Assembly: GCF_003114835.2 (NCBI RefSeq)
Contig: NZ_AP025029.1
Coordinates: forward strand, 1-64,000
DNA: 64,000 bases
From: Leptospira kobayashii
GTDB taxonomy: Bacteria > Spirochaetota > Leptospiria > Leptospirales > Leptospiraceae
Direction of reading: 5' to 3'
This document shows, in pieces, positions 15,584-25,492 of this stretch. The notes below the pieces were generated by a model. It saw only the letters and a list, made by a program, of their open reading frames with translations. It was not told the origin of the DNA and searched no databases. Each line of letters begins with the position of its first letter. The first letter of the stretch is position 1. The translations under genes and the position numbers were made by a program.

Positions 15584-18087
15584 AACAAACGCAAAAAACA
15601 AACCCTTTAGAATCAGCATTCCTGCGATCGTTCGCTTTAAGTTTTGTTTATATAATTTTTTCTTTTACTCCTCTTTTTTCCGAGGGAGTATTTGATCCTA
15701 GCTCCGTCCGGTCTTCCGATTGCAAACCAGGAGTTTTCAATTGCGGGTATTTACCGACTCCGAAAGAAATTCAAGATTCCATTCCTTTAAAAAGAGATTT
15801 TAATAATTTTGACGAACTTCCATCCAAAGTGGATCTGTCTTCCAAAATGCCTCCCGTGGGAAGCCAAGGACAACAAAACAGTTGTGTTGCGTGGGCTACC
15901 GGTTATGCGATCAAATCCTATCTGGCGGCGGATTCCGGAAAATCTCCCAATTACGATCCTCCTTTCAAAGGAGGAAAGGGTAATAATGTTTTTTCTCCCG
16001 CCTTTATTTACAACCAACAGAACGGAGGAAAGGATGCGGGACTTTATTATTATAAGACTTTGGAATTTTTACAAGCGAACGGCGTAGTTCCCTGGAGTAG
16101 CATGCCTTATTCCGACAAAGATTACAGAACCCAACCGAAAGAGTCCGCAAAAAAGGAAGCGCTGAATTATAAAATCAGATCCTTTTCCCGATTGAATTTC
16201 AAAAATCCTGACGAGCTCAAACGGGTAATTGCCGGTGGGAATGTAGTGTTATTCGGAATTATCATTGATGATGGTTTTTACAAATTGAAAGGCTCTGAAG
16301 TTTACGATTCCAACAGCGGACAGAGTTACGGCGGTCATGCGATGACCATAGTCGGTTATGATGATTCCAAAACTTCCAAGTCAGGGAAAAAGGGTGCATT
16401 CAAAATACAAAACTCATGGGGAGAAGATTGGGGAGACAAAGGATTCGGATGGATCTCGTATGCAATGCTTGCCAAAGTAGGACAGGAAACTTATGCACTG
16501 ATAGATAACCCGAAAACAACAATCCAACAGCAGCCTACCGTAGTTTCTCCCGTACTAAAACCGTTGAGTCCTCCTATGGATATCAAAGCATCCCGGGGAG
16601 AATTCGATTCCATGGTCGTTCTGACTTGGCTTGCAAGTGATGGAGCGGTATCTTATCTCATCCAAAGAAAAGACAGCGGAGAAAATAAATACAGTGATTT
16701 AGCATATTCGAATTTACCTACATTTGCGGATTCCAATGTCAGCCCGGACTCAACTTATATCTATCGGATCTTATCGATCTCAAGCGAAGAAAGATCTTCT
16801 CCTTCCCAAGATGTGGAAGGATTTACCGCAGCAGTACCGAACAACCAGGGAAAATTGGGAAAAGTAGTCGGACTGACTGCTAAAACATATGTAAGCAACG
16901 GTTCTCCGAAAGTTTCTCTCAGTTGGTCTGCGATCGAAGGTGCCAACGGATACTGGGTGTCCAGAATCGAAAATACTAGAAAATGGAAAACGATTGGAAA
17001 AGTGAAATCCACTAGTTTCATAGATCCTTCCCCGGTTGTGGAGAAAACAAATTCCTACCGGGTCAGTGCTACATTGAACGGCACTAAGGTGGGAGATTGG
17101 AGTGATAGTTTGGGAGTGAATGTGGCAAATACGGAAGTAACCCCAAGTCAGGTTACCGATCTGACCGCTTCCCAAGGAGAATATTCCGATCGAATCAAAT
17201 TGAGTTGGAATCCTGCACCGGGTGCAACCACCTATTTTATTTACCGATTCAATGAAGCGGGAGATCCTTCCGGACCTTTCGACACGGAATCTACAGCATA
17301 TGAAGACGAAGATCCTCAGATCCGAGACGGAGCTTCCTTTGCCTATACGATTATTTCTGCAAATAATACAGGTTATGCGGAACCGAGTGAATTTGCTTAC
17401 GGAAATATTGATCCGGAACTTTCCAAAAGATCTGCAGGAGCGGTACTAGCTCCTCCCGAAAATGTAACTGCCGAAATCAATCCAAAAGACAAAAAAGTCA
17501 ATTTGAAATGGAATCCGGTAAAAGATTCTAATGAGTATTATATTTACAGAAAACAGGTAAATGTAAATTCCAACTCCAAAGGTAAAAACTCTGAGTTTCA
17601 ATTTCTGATTCAGGTGCCTGGAAAACTGACCAAATTTTCCGAGAACTTTCCGGGAAGTCCCGGCGATTTGTTTTTGTATTCCGTAAGATCCAAATCGGAA
17701 TTCGGATCGGAATCCAAAGATTCCAATATCGTATCCGTATTTCTCAACAAGGAACCGAGTTTGGTAAAAAAAAGGGCCCTTAGCCTGGACGAGATTCCGA
17801 AAACATTCCTGGGAAATTGGTCCGGACTGTATTGGGATCCCAAGTTAGGACCGCAAAACCTATCACTTGCGATCACAGGTGCGAACCAGGATTTCACTGC
17901 GATTTTAAAAGTGAATGATAAAGTCGTAAAACAGTACGGAGGGAAATGGACTCCCGGCAGTACAGGTTTGAAAACAAACGGTTTTCAGTTCGACTTAGCC
18001 AGAGGTATAGAAGGAAGTTCCGTCGTTCGATTGAATTCCGTGGGAGATCCATCGGAAGAAACGGAATACGGCTTTTCAAAAGATTGA
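15580..18087 (+). CDS. secreted papain-family (C1) cysteine peptidase with fibronectin-III-like repeats
   Basis: An 835-residue exported protease. After a hydrophobic segment (~19-34) comes the C1A domain: oxyanion Gln96 and nucleophile Cys102 in GSQGQQNSCVAWATGYA, catalytic His in GGHAMTIVGYD (~257), and Asn in FKIQNSWGEDWGDKGFGWIS. From about residue 325 there are four fibronectin-III-like modules (each with the SWxxxxGAxxYxIxR pattern, for example SWSAIEGANGYWVSRIE), then a C-terminal beta domain. No long inhibitory propeptide is evident; about 50 residues separate the signal from the catalytic domain. It is coupled to the preceding secreted-protein gene. It likely acts on extracellular or envelope proteins. 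Confidence 0.9.
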   Translation: MKQTQKTNPLESAFLRSFALSFVYIIFSFTPLFSEGVFDPSSVRSSDCKPGVFNCGYLPTPKEIQDSIPLKRDFNNFDELPSKVDLSSKMPPVGSQGQQNSCVAWATGYAIKSYLAADSGKSPNYDPPFKGGKGNNVFSPAFIYNQQNGGKDAGLYYYKTLEFLQANGVVPWSSMPYSDKDYRTQPKESAKKEALNYKIRSFSRLNFKNPDELKRVIAGGNVVLFGIIIDDGFYKLKGSEVYDSNSGQSYGGHAMTIVGYDDSKTSKSGKKGAFKIQNSWGEDWGDKGFGWISYAMLAKVGQETYALIDNPKTTIQQQPTVVSPVLKPLSPPMDIKASRGEFDSMVVLTWLASDGAVSYLIQRKDSGENKYSDLAYSNLPTFADSNVSPDSTYIYRILSISSEERSSPSQDVEGFTAAVPNNQGKLGKVVGLTAKTYVSNGSPKVSLSWSAIEGANGYWVSRIENTRKWKTIGKVKSTSFIDPSPVVEKTNSYRVSATLNGTKVGDWSDSLGVNVANTEVTPSQVTDLTASQGEYSDRIKLSWNPAPGATTYFIYRFNEAGDPSGPFDTESTAYEDEDPQIRDGASFAYTIISANNTGYAEPSEFAYGNIDPELSKRSAGAVLAPPENVTAEINPKDKKVNLKWNPVKDSNEYYIYRKQVNVNSNSKGKNSEFQFLIQVPGKLTKFSENFPGSPGDLFLYSVRSKSEFGSESKDSNIVSVFLNKEPSLVKKRALSLDEIPKTFLGNWSGLYWDPKLGPQNLSLAITGANQDFTAILKVNDKVVKQYGGKWTPGSTGLKTNGFQFDLARGIEGSSVVRLNSVGDPSEETEYGFSKD

Positions 18088-18115
18088 TTTCTGTTATGAT
18101 TGGAAAAGAGGATTT

Positions 18116-18448
18116 ATGGCAACAGAAGACATCTTAGTATTTACCACAATCGGGGATCGTGATATGGCGGAAGAACATCTAACAGTGATGTTGGAATTAG
18201 GGATTATTACATCCGCGACTATTTTTCCGGAAGTGGAACTACTCTATATGTGGGAAGGAAAAATAACGGTAGATACGGAAAACAAAATCCTAATCAAAGC
18301 GAAAGCCGAACATTATACTGCGATTGAAGAATACATTATGAAACACCACCCTTATATAGCTCCTGAAATCATAAGGATGGATGTAAGTTTCGGTTCTCCC
18401 GCTTACAAAGCCTTTGTGGCGGATAAAATCAAACGTAACGCAGGTTAA
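18116..18448 (+). CDS. cutA: CutA1-like divalent-cation tolerance protein
   Basis: A 110-residue cytoplasmic protein with the CutA1 signature: an opening VFTTIGDRDMAEE strand-loop-helix, YMWEGKI in the middle, LIKAKAEHYTAIEEYIMKHHPYIAPEIIRMDV, and a final YKAFV helix. Family members form very stable trimers linked to copper tolerance, although the biochemical function is unsettled. The usual catalytic-looking Cys is absent. It lies 28 bp after the protease gene and is followed directly by a hairpin. Confidence 0.88.
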   Translation: MATEDILVFTTIGDRDMAEEHLTVMLELGIITSATIFPEVELLYMWEGKITVDTENKILIKAKAEHYTAIEEYIMKHHPYIAPEIIRMDVSFGSPAYKAFVADKIKRNAG

Positions 18449-18479
18449 GAGTGAACTTTAAAAATTTGAAGTTCACTCT
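18448..18479. terminator. hairpin between cutA and pnuC
   Basis: Perfect 11-bp arms AGAGTGAACTT (18448-18458) and AAGTTCACTCT (18469-18479) separated by 10 nt. It starts at the cutA stop and contains the pnuC stop (pnuC ends at 18473), so it can serve both convergent genes. No long T-run follows. Confidence 0.65.
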
Positions 18480-19135
18480 CTAACGCTTTTCAGACTAGTA
18501 CGAATTTTATCTCGTGATTCTTTGTACCAAATATAAGATCCGTACACTGCAATCACTAGAAAAACAAAATACTCTATCGTGACCAAACGAATGTCTTTAA
18601 GGTAATATAAAACAATACAAACCACATCCACACTGATCCAGATGAACCAAGACTCTGCGATCCGCCTTGCCAGGAGAAAATTAGCAACAATGCTTGCAAC
18701 AGTAGTGAAAGCGTCCCAGTAAGGAAAGGATGGCTGTTCCGTAAAATAAACGGGAAGGAGAACCGGAAGTTTTTTTGTCAATTCACCCAGAAAAAAACTG
18801 AAAATCAAAATGGAAAAAACCAGAGAATATCTCACTTTCCACCTTAGAGTCGTTATAGGAGGCTTAATTCCTTTTCTCTTTTGCCAATAGATCCAACCGT
18901 AGATACTGGAAGCAAAAAAATAAATCTGAAGCAGCATATCCGAGTAAAGGTGGATCTGGTAGAACAAAAAGAAAAAACAGATCGAATTGAAAATCCCTAT
19001 AGGCCAAGTGATAATCCTATCAACGGAAGCATAATATACGCAGAAAAGACCTGAGACGATCCCCAAACATTCCAAGAGGCTGATCGGATAATCCAAAACG
19101 GAAAACAAAACATAGTCTAAAGACAAAAATTCCAT
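18473..19135 (-). CDS. pnuC: nicotinamide riboside/mononucleotide transporter PnuC
   Basis: A 220-residue inner-membrane protein with about seven transmembrane helices and PnuC-family landmarks: LLECLGIVSGLFCVYYASVDRIITWPIGI near the N-terminus, IYGWIYW in the middle, and AESWFIWISVDVVCIVLYY with the conserved aromatic residues. It imports an NAD precursor. It follows the metallophosphoesterase gene by 24 bp on the same strand; a partner that dephosphorylates or traps a pyridine nucleotide would make sense, but the link is only positional. Confidence 0.88.
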   Translation of the reverse strand: MEFLSLDYVLFSVLDYPISLLECLGIVSGLFCVYYASVDRIITWPIGIFNSICFFFLFYQIHLYSDMLLQIYFFASSIYGWIYWQKRKGIKPPITTLRWKVRYSLVFSILIFSFFLGELTKKLPVLLPVYFTEQPSFPYWDAFTTVASIVANFLLARRIAESWFIWISVDVVCIVLYYLKDIRLVTIEYFVFLVIAVYGSYIWYKESRDKIRTSLKSVRE

Positions 19136-19159
19136 ACGGAATTTACGAAATTAATCCTG

Positions 19160-20356
19160 CTATACTTTGCGCAAAGTCAATTTTGTAATCTCAGAAGGTG
19201 CTCCCAAACGAAGCGGTGGACCCCAATAACCGGTTCCCCGACTAACATATAACCACATCTCTTTATAACGATGAAGCCCCGCCACAAATTTCTGAGCCAG
19301 ATAGATTACTATATTTCCGGGGAAATACTGTCCTCCGTGTGTATGACCTGACAACTGGAGATCATATTCATAACCGGAAGCTTCTTTTATACTATCCGGT
19401 TGATGAGCCAATAAAACTTTGAAATCGGAACCTTCGCCTCCTTTGATGGCTTTGCCGGGATCTGTCTTGTGTTCTGGTAAAATACTACCCGCTTTCAGAT
19501 CCGTAACACCTGCGATCGTAAGAGTTGCGGTTTTATGTTTGATCACCTGGTTTTCATTGAGCAAAACATTGATTCCCAACTTTTCCACTTCCTTGATCCA
19601 AGCAAGAACTCCGGAATAGTATTCATGATTACCTGTGATAAAGTAACTACCGTAAGTTGATTTTAAATCCTTAAGAGGAAGAATATGACCTTTTAAGCTC
19701 GCAACACTTCCGTCTACCAAATCTCCCGTGATCGCGACAAAATCAGGATTCAAACGATTGACTCTCTCCACTACATGCGTGAGAAATTTTCCTTTGATCG
19801 TAGGTCCGATATGGATATCGGAGATTTGTACAATGGTAAATCCGTCCAAGTCAGGATGAAGATCTGATACGGGAATGTCTACTTGGATCGTTTTTAGTCT
19901 GTGATGTGCCTGAAAAAAACCTACACCTGTCAATGTTCCGGCCGCACCAATAGTTCCCAATGCAAACGCATAGTTCGTATAACTCCACTTAGGCAAAAAT
20001 GAGAAAGTATCCGTAAAGGAAAAATCGGGGGATATGAAACCGACAATCGGATTTAGAATATAAATACCGAAAGTAGTGATATCTTTTAAAAGAACCAATG
20101 AAAAGAGAATGGTAAAAAATCCCAAACTGGTAAATGCGATGTAGGATAAAATGGATTGGTATTTTTCCCGATTTACCGTCTGGCTGAAAAAATAAGAAAT
20201 AGGAATGATCGCTACAAGTGACACAATAAGTATCCAAAACAAAGCGAGATTCCAGCCTGTTATGCCCAAACCCTGAACCAAACGTACTCCCGTATAAGAG
20301 TAACCAATTCCCAAAATGAATGTAAAAATCGAAATAAAGATAAGAAAACGGGACAT
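19160..20356 (-). CDS. membrane-anchored metallophosphoesterase
   Basis: A 398-residue protein. Residues 1-~150 hold about five transmembrane helices. The remaining part is a calcineurin-like phosphoesterase of the YkuE/YaeI type with the metal motifs [37 protein letters not shown] and [13 protein letters not shown]. It ends in a segment typical of the family ([16 protein letters not shown]). The ATG at 20356 has AAGGAAG upstream; a longer form to 20410 lacks support. YaeI and YkuE act on lipid-linked or envelope phosphate substrates; the substrate here is unknown. Probably in one operon with pnuC. Confidence 0.9.
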   Translation of the reverse strand: MSRFLIFISIFTFILGIGYSYTGVRLVQGLGITGWNLALFWILIVSLVAIIPISYFFSQTVNREKYQSILSYIAFTSLGFFTILFSLVLLKDITTFGIYILNPIVGFISPDFSFTDTFSFLPKWSYTNYAFALGTIGAAGTLTGVGFFQAHHRLKTIQVDIPVSDLHPDLDGFTIVQISDIHIGPTIKGKFLTHVVERVNRLNPDFVAITGDLVDGSVASLKGHILPLKDLKSTYGSYFITGNHEYYSGVLAWIKEVEKLGINVLLNENQVIKHKTATLTIAGVTDLKAGSILPEHKTDPGKAIKGGEGSDFKVLLAHQPDSIKEASGYEYDLQLSGHTHGGQYFPGNIVIYLAQKFVAGLHRYKEMWLYVSRGTGYWGPPLRLGAPSEITKLTLRKV

Positions 20357-20463
20357 GAGACTTCCTTTTGTGTTTAGACTATATGAGAAGACGAAAATTT
20401 TGAAAAACAATCGAGAACTGTTCCTGGCGCGGGGGGAAGAGAGGGATTTTGATCGTACAGTAC

Positions 20464-20592
20464 TCCCCGCCCGATTCAGGGTGGGGAACTAGACCCGCCA
20501 CCCAATGTCTTCCTCCTACCATATCGCCTTCACTTCGTAAAGCGATCTTCCGATTTATAAAATTTTTATCCAAATAAGTTCGCCTTTTTGCC
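20464..20592. repeat. intergenic repeat, family 1, divergent copy
   Basis: Contains CCGATTCAGGGTGGGG (20471-20486), the reverse complement of the palindromic core seen at 43377-43537 and 50078-50240, and ends with AAGTTCGCCTTTTTGCC (20576-20592), identical to the tail of those copies. The middle part has diverged. It lies in the 359-bp gap between the metallophosphoesterase gene and the downstream end of the NHL/LamG gene. Confidence 0.55.
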
Positions 20593-20650
20593 ACGGAAAT
20601 AACAATCTGCTTCGGTTTTGTTCTGAATCTTCAATCGATGTTCCCGCCCA

Positions 20651-20730
20651 GGGATACGCAGGGCTTGGTCGCGGAAGCGACCGGAGCGTCAGCGGAGCCC
20701 GGAGTAGCCCGGTCCCGAAGGGAGGGCGCC
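20651..20730. repeat. GC-rich intergenic repeat, family 2, copy 2
   Basis: A GC-rich segment with a GGTCGC-GGAA-GCGACC hairpin (20667-20682), followed by gcccggagtagcccgg. The order and sequence match the reverse complement of 10359-10460. It sits about 40 bp beyond the 3' end of the 1226-residue lipoprotein gene. Confidence 0.6.
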
Positions 20731-20769
20731 AAACATTGATTTGGAGATCGATTGGTATTAGGTTTGCGT

Positions 20770-23700
20770 TTACGGGCAATTATTCGCCACACGTATGTTA
20801 TACTTTGCACTCAGATAACATTGGACTTGGTTTCTCTCGGTGGCGGTCAACACACGATTAAAATATAAAACTTCCGCAATATTTCCGTTATATGGCTGAA
20901 CTCCTGCAGGCAAACTTCCCACATAAATTCCATTCAATGCTCCCGCGCTCGGAGGAGTAAAAGTCGCAAGTGGCGGAATCGTAAGTCCTTCTGCGCCTGT
21001 AGTGTCCCAATAAAACGGACCGGCAATAGCGGAGACCGAGTCGTAATGCATGGAAAAAATTCTGCCTTGTCCCAGAGCGCTAAAGCCGGTATTACTTCTT
21101 GCAAGACAAGCGGTTCCTGCATTATGAAGTGCAAAAGTAGAGCCGACGGGAACGCCTGTGTTACAACTGACCCCGGTCGGGTCATCGAAGTAAAATTGTT
21201 TTCCTCCGATCGCTGGCCCCAAGTTAACGGCTGTTTGTGTTCCTGTAGTTGCCGCTCTCGTTTGAACGATGAAAAAAGAAAAATCATCCGTATTTAAACC
21301 GTAATAAGGCGCTGTTGTTTTGGAAAGATATTCTCCGGGAGTTCCCGTAAATTGAACTGCCGGTTTGGAATTGATTCCATTTGCAATCCAGTTGAATGTT
21401 CCCACAAAGGAAGTAAGCGCATTTCCCCCGTTCCCGGAAATATTATTCGGACTGGTATCCACCCAGGAAGTGACAGGCCCTGCACTGAAAGAATCCGCCT
21501 GCAAGTGGAGCTGAAGCCCCGAAACTTGCCCCGGATAATATCCGCTCATCGCCCGGATTTCATTTGAGGATAAAACCCGATTGTAAATTCGAATATCGTC
21601 AAGGAACCCTGAGAAGTGTTCCAATATATCTACTCTGGTCCCAATTCGTAAAACTGTGGAAACGCTGGTAGACCATAATGGTTTGGCCGAAGAAGCAATT
21701 AACATCCCATTGGAATAGATGGAAGCGGTTGTTCCGTCATAGGTCCCGCAAATATGAACCCATCTATTCAAGATATTATTGTGTTCCCCGAACAAATCGT
21801 CCGCCAAACCGTAGTTTAATATATTTGTCCCATTTACGAAAATACCGTTTGCATTGTCCGTAGTGGCGGCTCCGTAACTTAGTATGTTCTGCGCCGCAGT
21901 GGAATTTGTTTTTGTCCAGGCACAATTGGTTCTGGACGAACTACCCGCAGGAATTCCCACGGGGGTTGTCTTTTCAAAATGGGAAGCGCCATTCAAACTG
22001 AGCGCCGAATTGGTTTGACCAAAACGATCATTCACATATGCAGTAGCACCTGCACTTAGACTCAGATGATTTTCATTTCCGCTCAAGTCGTTTAGTGTAG
22101 ATGTAAACGGATAGTAGGCAACTAGTCCCGAAGGCACCTGGGTCGCTAGTTTTTGAATGGAAGAAAGATCCAAAGCTCCTTTGAAAAATCGAACATCTGA
22201 AACTCTACCGTTGAAGTAATATCCGCCACCACTATCCCCGACTTTGAAACTTCCCGTAAGCGCAATGGGATTCGCGGAATAAACGATTCCTTGTGCTTTA
22301 CCGTTGATATAAATTTCCCAGTTAACGCCACTACGAACCAAAGCCAAATGAGTCCAGGTGTGCAAAGGAACTCCTTGCGCCGTACCGGAGCTTGACCCGA
22401 CCGCACCTAACGAAACGGAAACAGTATTAGTTGTCGGATTGATGGTAAGTCCGTAGCCGTTCGTATTTCCCGTTCCATTGTAAAATACAAATTGAACGGA
22501 TGGAGAACCTCTATGAAATACCCAAGCCGAAATCGTAAGATTGGTTGTGTCTGTTGTTGCTAGCGAAGATGTATTGACATATTGCGAAGTTCCGTTCAAA
22601 TCATAAGCACCAGCAGTATTTCCATTTTCATCGGAAACAAGAGGAGGGGCATTAACAAGTGTTCCGTGATTTGTACCGATGCTATCATTTGCATTTCCGT
22701 CAAAAGTATATCTGGAAAGTAATGAAGGTTCCAAACGACGGATGGATCCGTTCGTTTGATCGGTAATATAAACATTCACACCGTCGGTTGTTATATAACC
22801 GATCTCGTTCATGAGTCCGTTTGTGCCGGTATTGTCCGCATAACCACCAGCTATGTTTCCTGCCACTGTAGTCACTTTATTATCCGATAAACGTAAATGC
22901 CTGATCGTACGACCGGAAAACTCAGCGATGAATAAATTGGTTCCGTCCGTAACGATCCCTGTCGGATCGAAAAATTGTGCGGCGGTTCCTATTCCGTCTT
23001 TAGTGGCACCTACTCCGCTCCCGGCAATGGTTGTGACGCCATAATTGCCCGAAGAAAGTTCCACCCGTCGGATTCTATGTCCGCCTATATCCGAAACATA
23101 CAAATATCCGTTGAATGCAGCAACACTTGTAGGACTTATAAATCTTGCATTTGTCCCGATCACATCATCTTGGTGACTGGAGATTCCTGCAGAACCTGCA
23201 ATTGTAGTTACAATCGTTGTAGCAAGATCCATTCTTCGAATGATGAAATTCGTTCTGTCTATAATATACAAACTATTGTTATAGATGGCGAGAGCAGTAG
23301 GAAAATTAAAACTAGCGGCAGTGCCCGATCCGTCGGCGGATCCGACATTTCCTGTTCCTGCGATTGTGCTCACGCTGCCGGTCGAAAGTAAAATCTTACG
23401 AACGCGATGTCCCAAATAATCATTCACATAAAGATTTGTACCGTCGGTCGTAAGTCCGATCGGATTATAAAATCTGGCAGCAGTTCCTACACCGTCCAAA
23501 CAATTGGTGGTGGTAACTCCGGGACAAGTGACGCCTCCTCCCGTATTTCCCCCTGCTACAGTGGAAACCGCTCCCGTTGAAATACTGATTTTGCGAATGA
23601 GATGATTGGAATAATCCGCGACATAGATATAACTTCCGTCCGTCGTGATTCCTGTGGGATCGGAGAATCTGGCAGTGGAAGCAGGTCCCGGGCCACCCAC

Positions 23701-24450
23701 ATTTGTAGGAAAAGAACCGGCCACAGTGCGAACGAAAGCGAGTCTTCCTTGAAACAAAGTTCCCAAGTCCGAACTGGCAACGCTGTGCAAGGCTCCTGCC
23801 AACAAGTAACCCGTCTGACAGTTGATAAAGATAGTAACATTGGCACTTGGCATGGTTCCGATGGTAAGGGTATAATCTTCAAAGGAACAATGTTGTCCCA
23901 CTGGTTGAGTTAGAATCGAAACATTATATGCATTCCCTGTTTTGATTCTGGCAGTGAATTTATTAAGCCCTGCAGCGGTAATTGTCTTCGTATTAGTAGC
24001 ATTATTTCGGACTTGCAAGGTTCCGGCTAAACCGGTAATATTCACACCCACTTCATAATAATCGGGACCCCAGCCGCAAGTGACGCTGATATTTGTGATA
24101 TCGGAAGTTTGTACTGTTCCTGTATTGCCGGCAATGGAACAATTAAGTCCGGATGTGGAATTCACTGTCATATCCACGGAATAATTCGCGGCAGTTTTTA
24201 ATTTTGTAGTAAAAGAAAAATTTTGATCGGAGTGAACCGTAACGGTTTCACCTGCATTTGTTAAAGTAATGCTTGTATCGGAGTCCAATCCGGAAACAAC
24301 CCCACCGATCGAATAAACGGAAGTTGCTGTGGATTCTTTCGGACCGAGGCGCAGGTAACTTAAAACTTCCAAAGGGCTGCGATCGAGTACAGGAATACAG
24401 GAGTAAAAAAAACCAATGAAAACCAGATAGGAAGAGGCTTTGGATTTCAT
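20770..24450 (-). CDS. large lipoprotein with NHL-type propeller and LamG-like domains
   Basis: A 1226-residue surface or periplasmic lipoprotein. The N-terminal signal ends in FFYSC (lipobox, Cys18). Residues ~45-210 hold two repeats of a beta-sandwich type (IGGVVSGLDSDTSITLTN and VGVNITGLAGTLQVRNN). Next come about six NHL repeats (PTGITTDGSYIYVADYSNH and close variants, ~255-560), a six-bladed propeller. LamG/concanavalin-like domains follow (RYTFDGNANDSIGTNHG; YYPFTSTLNDLSGNENH), then a third related domain to the end, which closes NVQCYLSAKYNI. Such proteins usually bind glycans or host/matrix polymers. It is monocistronic; AGGAA precedes the ATG. Confidence 0.85.
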   Translation of the reverse strand: MKSKASSYLVFIGFFYSCIPVLDRSPLEVLSYLRLGPKESTATSVYSIGGVVSGLDSDTSITLTNAGETVTVHSDQNFSFTTKLKTAANYSVDMTVNSTSGLNCSIAGNTGTVQTSDITNISVTCGWGPDYYEVGVNITGLAGTLQVRNNATNTKTITAAGLNKFTARIKTGNAYNVSILTQPVGQHCSFEDYTLTIGTMPSANVTIFINCQTGYLLAGALHSVASSDLGTLFQGRLAFVRTVAGSFPTNVGGPGPASTARFSDPTGITTDGSYIYVADYSNHLIRKISISTGAVSTVAGGNTGGGVTCPGVTTTNCLDGVGTAARFYNPIGLTTDGTNLYVNDYLGHRVRKILLSTGSVSTIAGTGNVGSADGSGTAASFNFPTALAIYNNSLYIIDRTNFIIRRMDLATTIVTTIAGSAGISSHQDDVIGTNARFISPTSVAAFNGYLYVSDIGGHRIRRVELSSGNYGVTTIAGSGVGATKDGIGTAAQFFDPTGIVTDGTNLFIAEFSGRTIRHLRLSDNKVTTVAGNIAGGYADNTGTNGLMNEIGYITTDGVNVYITDQTNGSIRRLEPSLLSRYTFDGNANDSIGTNHGTLVNAPPLVSDENGNTAGAYDLNGTSQYVNTSSLATTDTTNLTISAWVFHRGSPSVQFVFYNGTGNTNGYGLTINPTTNTVSVSLGAVGSSSGTAQGVPLHTWTHLALVRSGVNWEIYINGKAQGIVYSANPIALTGSFKVGDSGGGYYFNGRVSDVRFFKGALDLSSIQKLATQVPSGLVAYYPFTSTLNDLSGNENHLSLSAGATAYVNDRFGQTNSALSLNGASHFEKTTPVGIPAGSSSRTNCAWTKTNSTAAQNILSYGAATTDNANGIFVNGTNILNYGLADDLFGEHNNILNRWVHICGTYDGTTASIYSNGMLIASSAKPLWSTSVSTVLRIGTRVDILEHFSGFLDDIRIYNRVLSSNEIRAMSGYYPGQVSGLQLHLQADSFSAGPVTSWVDTSPNNISGNGGNALTSFVGTFNWIANGINSKPAVQFTGTPGEYLSKTTAPYYGLNTDDFSFFIVQTRAATTGTQTAVNLGPAIGGKQFYFDDPTGVSCNTGVPVGSTFALHNAGTACLARSNTGFSALGQGRIFSMHYDSVSAIAGPFYWDTTGAEGLTIPPLATFTPPSAGALNGIYVGSLPAGVQPYNGNIAEVLYFNRVLTATERNQVQCYLSAKYNIRVANNCP

Positions 24451-24566
24451 ACTAAATTCCTATATATAGTAACACTGTTTAAAGATCGGCTTTGAGTAAA
24501 TAAATTAAAATGGACCCTTCCGTCTAAGGAGCGGACGTCTGCCGAAGAGAAGTTGTTTTAAGAGAC

Positions 24567-24593
24567 AAAATACTTAAACCGGGGAAGTATTTT
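24567..24593 (-). terminator. hairpin terminator for the downstream-reading methyltransferase gene
   Basis: Arms AAAATACTT and AAGTATTTT (24567-24575 and 24585-24593) around a GC-rich loop (aaaccgggg), T-rich on both sides. Both neighbouring genes are on the minus strand, so it most likely ends the methyltransferase transcript. The rest of the 217-bp gap to 24451 shows nothing I can assign. Confidence 0.6.
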
Positions 24594-24667
24594 ATTTTTG
24601 AATCAATTCCAATATTTTAGTCCGACCGAGAACAACCTTTTCGAATCAACTAGGATACGTGGAAAAT

Positions 24668-25345
24668 TCAAATCCGAAATACTTCTTCTTTGAAACCTTT
24701 TTCACCCAACCATTTGCTTTGTAAAAGATTATAGCTAACGATTTCGAAATCACGGGATAATAGTTTGCGATATTGTTTTGCGGATCTCTGATAAGCGTAA
24801 GGATCAACAAAGTTCATTTCTTTTTTCATCACAGCATAATCTTCTTTTGTAGGAACCGTAAAATAAAGATAATTGCAATACTTAGCCAGCTTTTCCAACA
24901 ACTGATCCAATACGGAATCGGGAAGATACTGAATCACCGAATTGCAAATCCCAAGCTCTACGGGTTCTCTTTCCAATTTTGCCAAATGGAAAGATTCCAA
25001 AGGAGAATGATATATATGAAATTTGTCCGATTTTTTCACCCAGTCTTTTTTCAAAAGATCCTCATAAGCATCCTTTGATGCATCCACCGCAAATACTTTA
25101 ACAGGCGCAAAACTACGAACGAATTCCCGCAACAAAATCGCCTTACCAAACCCGAAGTCTGCGATTTTATAAACGGGTATTTCCATCAATTGAAATAAAG
25201 TATGTAAATACTGAGCATGTTGTTTGGCGTTATACGATCCGTCTACATCCAGTCCGTTCCCGTATATCTCGGACCAATAGGTTTCATCGAATTCTTTTCC
25301 GTTCTTTCCAAGGCCCGATTTTGTTTTTTTTAAAAAGGATTTCAT
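24668..25345 (-). CDS. SAM-dependent methyltransferase (class I)
   Basis: A 225-residue soluble protein with a class I methyltransferase fold. Motif I is the slightly altered IADFGFGKAILLREF near residue 62, followed by KVFAVDAS (acidic residue binding the ribose) and VELGICNSVIQYLP (motif IV region). It opens with EFDETYWSEIYGNGLDVDGSYN, a pattern common in small sugar or lipid methyltransferases. No substrate can be assigned. It is divergent from the membrane protein gene at 25493 and isolated on its strand. Confidence 0.82.
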   Translation of the reverse strand: MKSFLKKTKSGLGKNGKEFDETYWSEIYGNGLDVDGSYNAKQHAQYLHTLFQLMEIPVYKIADFGFGKAILLREFVRSFAPVKVFAVDASKDAYEDLLKKDWVKKSDKFHIYHSPLESFHLAKLEREPVELGICNSVIQYLPDSVLDQLLEKLAKYCNYLYFTVPTKEDYAVMKKEMNFVDPYAYQRSAKQYRKLLSRDFEIVSYNLLQSKWLGEKGFKEEVFRI

Positions 25346-25492
25346 ATCTGGAATTTTATTTGCTAATTGTATATGTGTTTTCGGGTTATTGTTTTTGAAA
25401 ATCGCAAATTTATACGGGTCATTCCGGGAAATAAGACGGGAAGGATTCGTTTTTCACTTGTTAAGATTACGACCTCCTCGGAGACTTTTGCC

